This document shows positions 63,169 to 64,000 of a DNA stretch of 64,000 nucleotides, piece by piece. Under the pieces are notes generated by a model. The model did no database searches. It was given only the letters and a program-made list of their open reading frames with translations, and had not been told where the DNA came from. Origin of the DNA: M2408 sp040386975 (GTDB taxonomy: Bacteria; Bacteroidota; Bacteroidia; Flavobacteriales_D; Crocinitomicaceae); assembly GCA_040386975.1 (NCBI GenBank), contig JAZKEO010000016.1:62001-126000 (forward strand). Direction: 5' to 3'. Position 1 is the first letter of the stretch; each line of letters starts with the position of its first letter. A program made the translations under genes and the position numbers.

Positions 63169-64000
63169 ATGGCTAAAATTAACCACCCAAATTTTAATGA
63201 TTCTATTACTTCTTTGCTTACAGAAGCAGAGGATAGGGGAGTTATTCAACTGAAATTTGAAAGTAAAATTTGGGAAGGTTCGCAAATGCTTGTTGGTGAG
63301 CAACTTATGAAGAATTTTGGTACTTGTGGTTATCTTGGTTTAGAATTTCATCAAAATTTGATTAATAAATCGATTGATTTCACTAAAAAATTTGGAACAC
63401 AATTTTCAGTTTCAAGAACTTATCTTACTTCTCGAGATAGTATCTATTTGGAAGATTTATTATCACAAATTTTTTCTGGAAAAAAAGTACTTACTTTTAC
63501 TTCGACAACGATGCTTCATGCTGCGATAATACCAATTATTGTTGGCTCAAAAGATTTAGTTATACTTGATCAACAGTGTCATGCAAGTATTCAGACTGCT
63601 ACACAATCTTTGGCGTCAAAAAAAATACCTGTGGAGATTATTCGCCATAGTAATTTGGAGATGCTTGAAAAAAAAATCAAAGATTTGAGAAACAAACACG
63701 ATAAGATTTGGTACATGATTGATGGTGTTTATTCTATGTTTGGTGATCTAGCTCCAATCGATGAAATCAATCGTTTTATGGAGATTTATCCGCAATTGCA
63801 CTTATATATTGATGATGCTCATGGAATGAGTTGGTATGGGAAAAATGGTTGTGGTAGAATATTTGAATCATGCTTGAAAAACGAACGTACAATGTATGTT
63901 TCAACAATGGCAAAAGGTTTTGGTGCCATGGGCGGAATTGCAGTTTTCCCAAGCAAAGAGTTGTTTGAAGCAGTAAAAATTTATGGAGGTTCCTTAACTC
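63169..64000 (+). CDS. alpha-oxoamine synthase-like PLP enzyme, 3' truncated
   Basis: Translation from the ATG at 63169 stays open to the window end (277 codons). It shows the fold type I pattern of the KBL/8-amino-7-oxononanoate synthase/serine palmitoyltransferase family: FGTCGYLGLE, VLTFTSTTMLHAAI, LDQQCHASIQTA, MIDGVYSMFGDLAPI, YIDDAHGMSWYG (the PLP-binding Asp and His) and VSTMAKGFGAMGG with the Schiff-base Lys. Such enzymes condense an acyl-CoA with an amino acid. The product cannot be told from this part. The C-terminus lies outside the window. Confidence 0.85.
   Translation, partial: MAKINHPNFNDSITSLLTEAEDRGVIQLKFESKIWEGSQMLVGEQLMKNFGTCGYLGLEFHQNLINKSIDFTKKFGTQFSVSRTYLTSRDSIYLEDLLSQIFSGKKVLTFTSTTMLHAAIIPIIVGSKDLVILDQQCHASIQTATQSLASKKIPVEIIRHSNLEMLEKKIKDLRNKHDKIWYMIDGVYSMFGDLAPIDEINRFMEIYPQLHLYIDDAHGMSWYGKNGCGRIFESCLKNERTMYVSTMAKGFGAMGGIAVFPSKELFEAVKIYGGSLT

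Overview
The window is a stretch of chromosome from an AT-rich member of the Bacteroidota, most likely order Flavobacteriales and perhaps a Crocinitomicaceae/Fluviicola-type lineage. Several things point there: type IX secretion (T9SS) parts and cargo (a PorV-like protein, a gingipain-family C25 peptidase, a PorP/SprF protein, several proteins with C-terminal sorting domains of type A and one of type B), Bacteroidota promoter elements (TAnnTTTG), a fused branched-chain E1 dehydrogenase, and almost no Shine-Dalgarno sequences. Protein genes fill nearly the whole window. I found no rRNA, tRNA, CRISPR array or complete insertion sequence. Both ends cut through genes: an LpxL-type acyltransferase at the left and an alpha-oxoamine-synthase-like PLP enzyme at the right. 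A 10-N scaffold gap splits the large C25 peptidase gene.

Layout. 1-11.8 kb: lipid A-type acyltransferase, BNR-repeat lipoprotein, thioredoxin-like protein, MenE-like ligase, membrane J-domain protein, smpB, a secreted leucine-rich-repeat protein, an M14 carboxypeptidase and a GT39-like membrane glycosyltransferase. 11.9-21 kb: trmD, a TsaC/Sua5 protein and the CCA-adding enzyme (tRNA modification and maturation), small enzymes, a FKBP lipoprotein, two HisKA_2-type histidine kinases flanking sucD, and a DUF7793 (STAS-like) protein translationally coupled to the second kinase. 21-30.8 kb, all minus strand: secreted or lipid-anchored proteins and an apparent operon of cysteine desulfurase, T9SS serine hydrolase, GT4 glycosyltransferase, PagL-like deacylase and GIN-domain lipoprotein. 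30.8-41.8 kb: a four-unit tandemly repeated membrane protein, serS, topA, a MORN-repeat protein, uvrB and terC. 41.8-54.1 kb: PorP/SprF plus a minimal type-B sorting-domain protein, dinB, an LpxD-like acyltransferase, a PP2C-type phosphatase, the C25 peptidase and porV pair, pssA and purS. 54.3-64 kb: aldehyde dehydrogenase, coiled-coil membrane protein, an AAA ATPase plus DUF4435/TOPRIM pair resembling the PARIS anti-phage system, fused E1 dehydrogenase, secreted endonuclease I, a DUF4190-like lipoprotein and the truncated PLP enzyme.

Main points of interest. (1) The two-gene AAA ATPase/DUF4435 cassette at 56915-59058 is the only clear accessory (defence-like) module. (2) The 652-residue protein at 30825-32783 looks like four tandem copies of a small secreted membrane-anchored protein fused into one reading frame; what may be former start codons and intergenic repeats are now translated. 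(3) Short palindromic repeats are scattered both between and inside genes. (4) Several housekeeping genes have a TAnnTTTG box only 4-5 nt before the ATG, which suggests leaderless mRNAs. (5) The C25 peptidase gene can be closed in frame across the N gap by a 12-bp overlap of the two contig ends.
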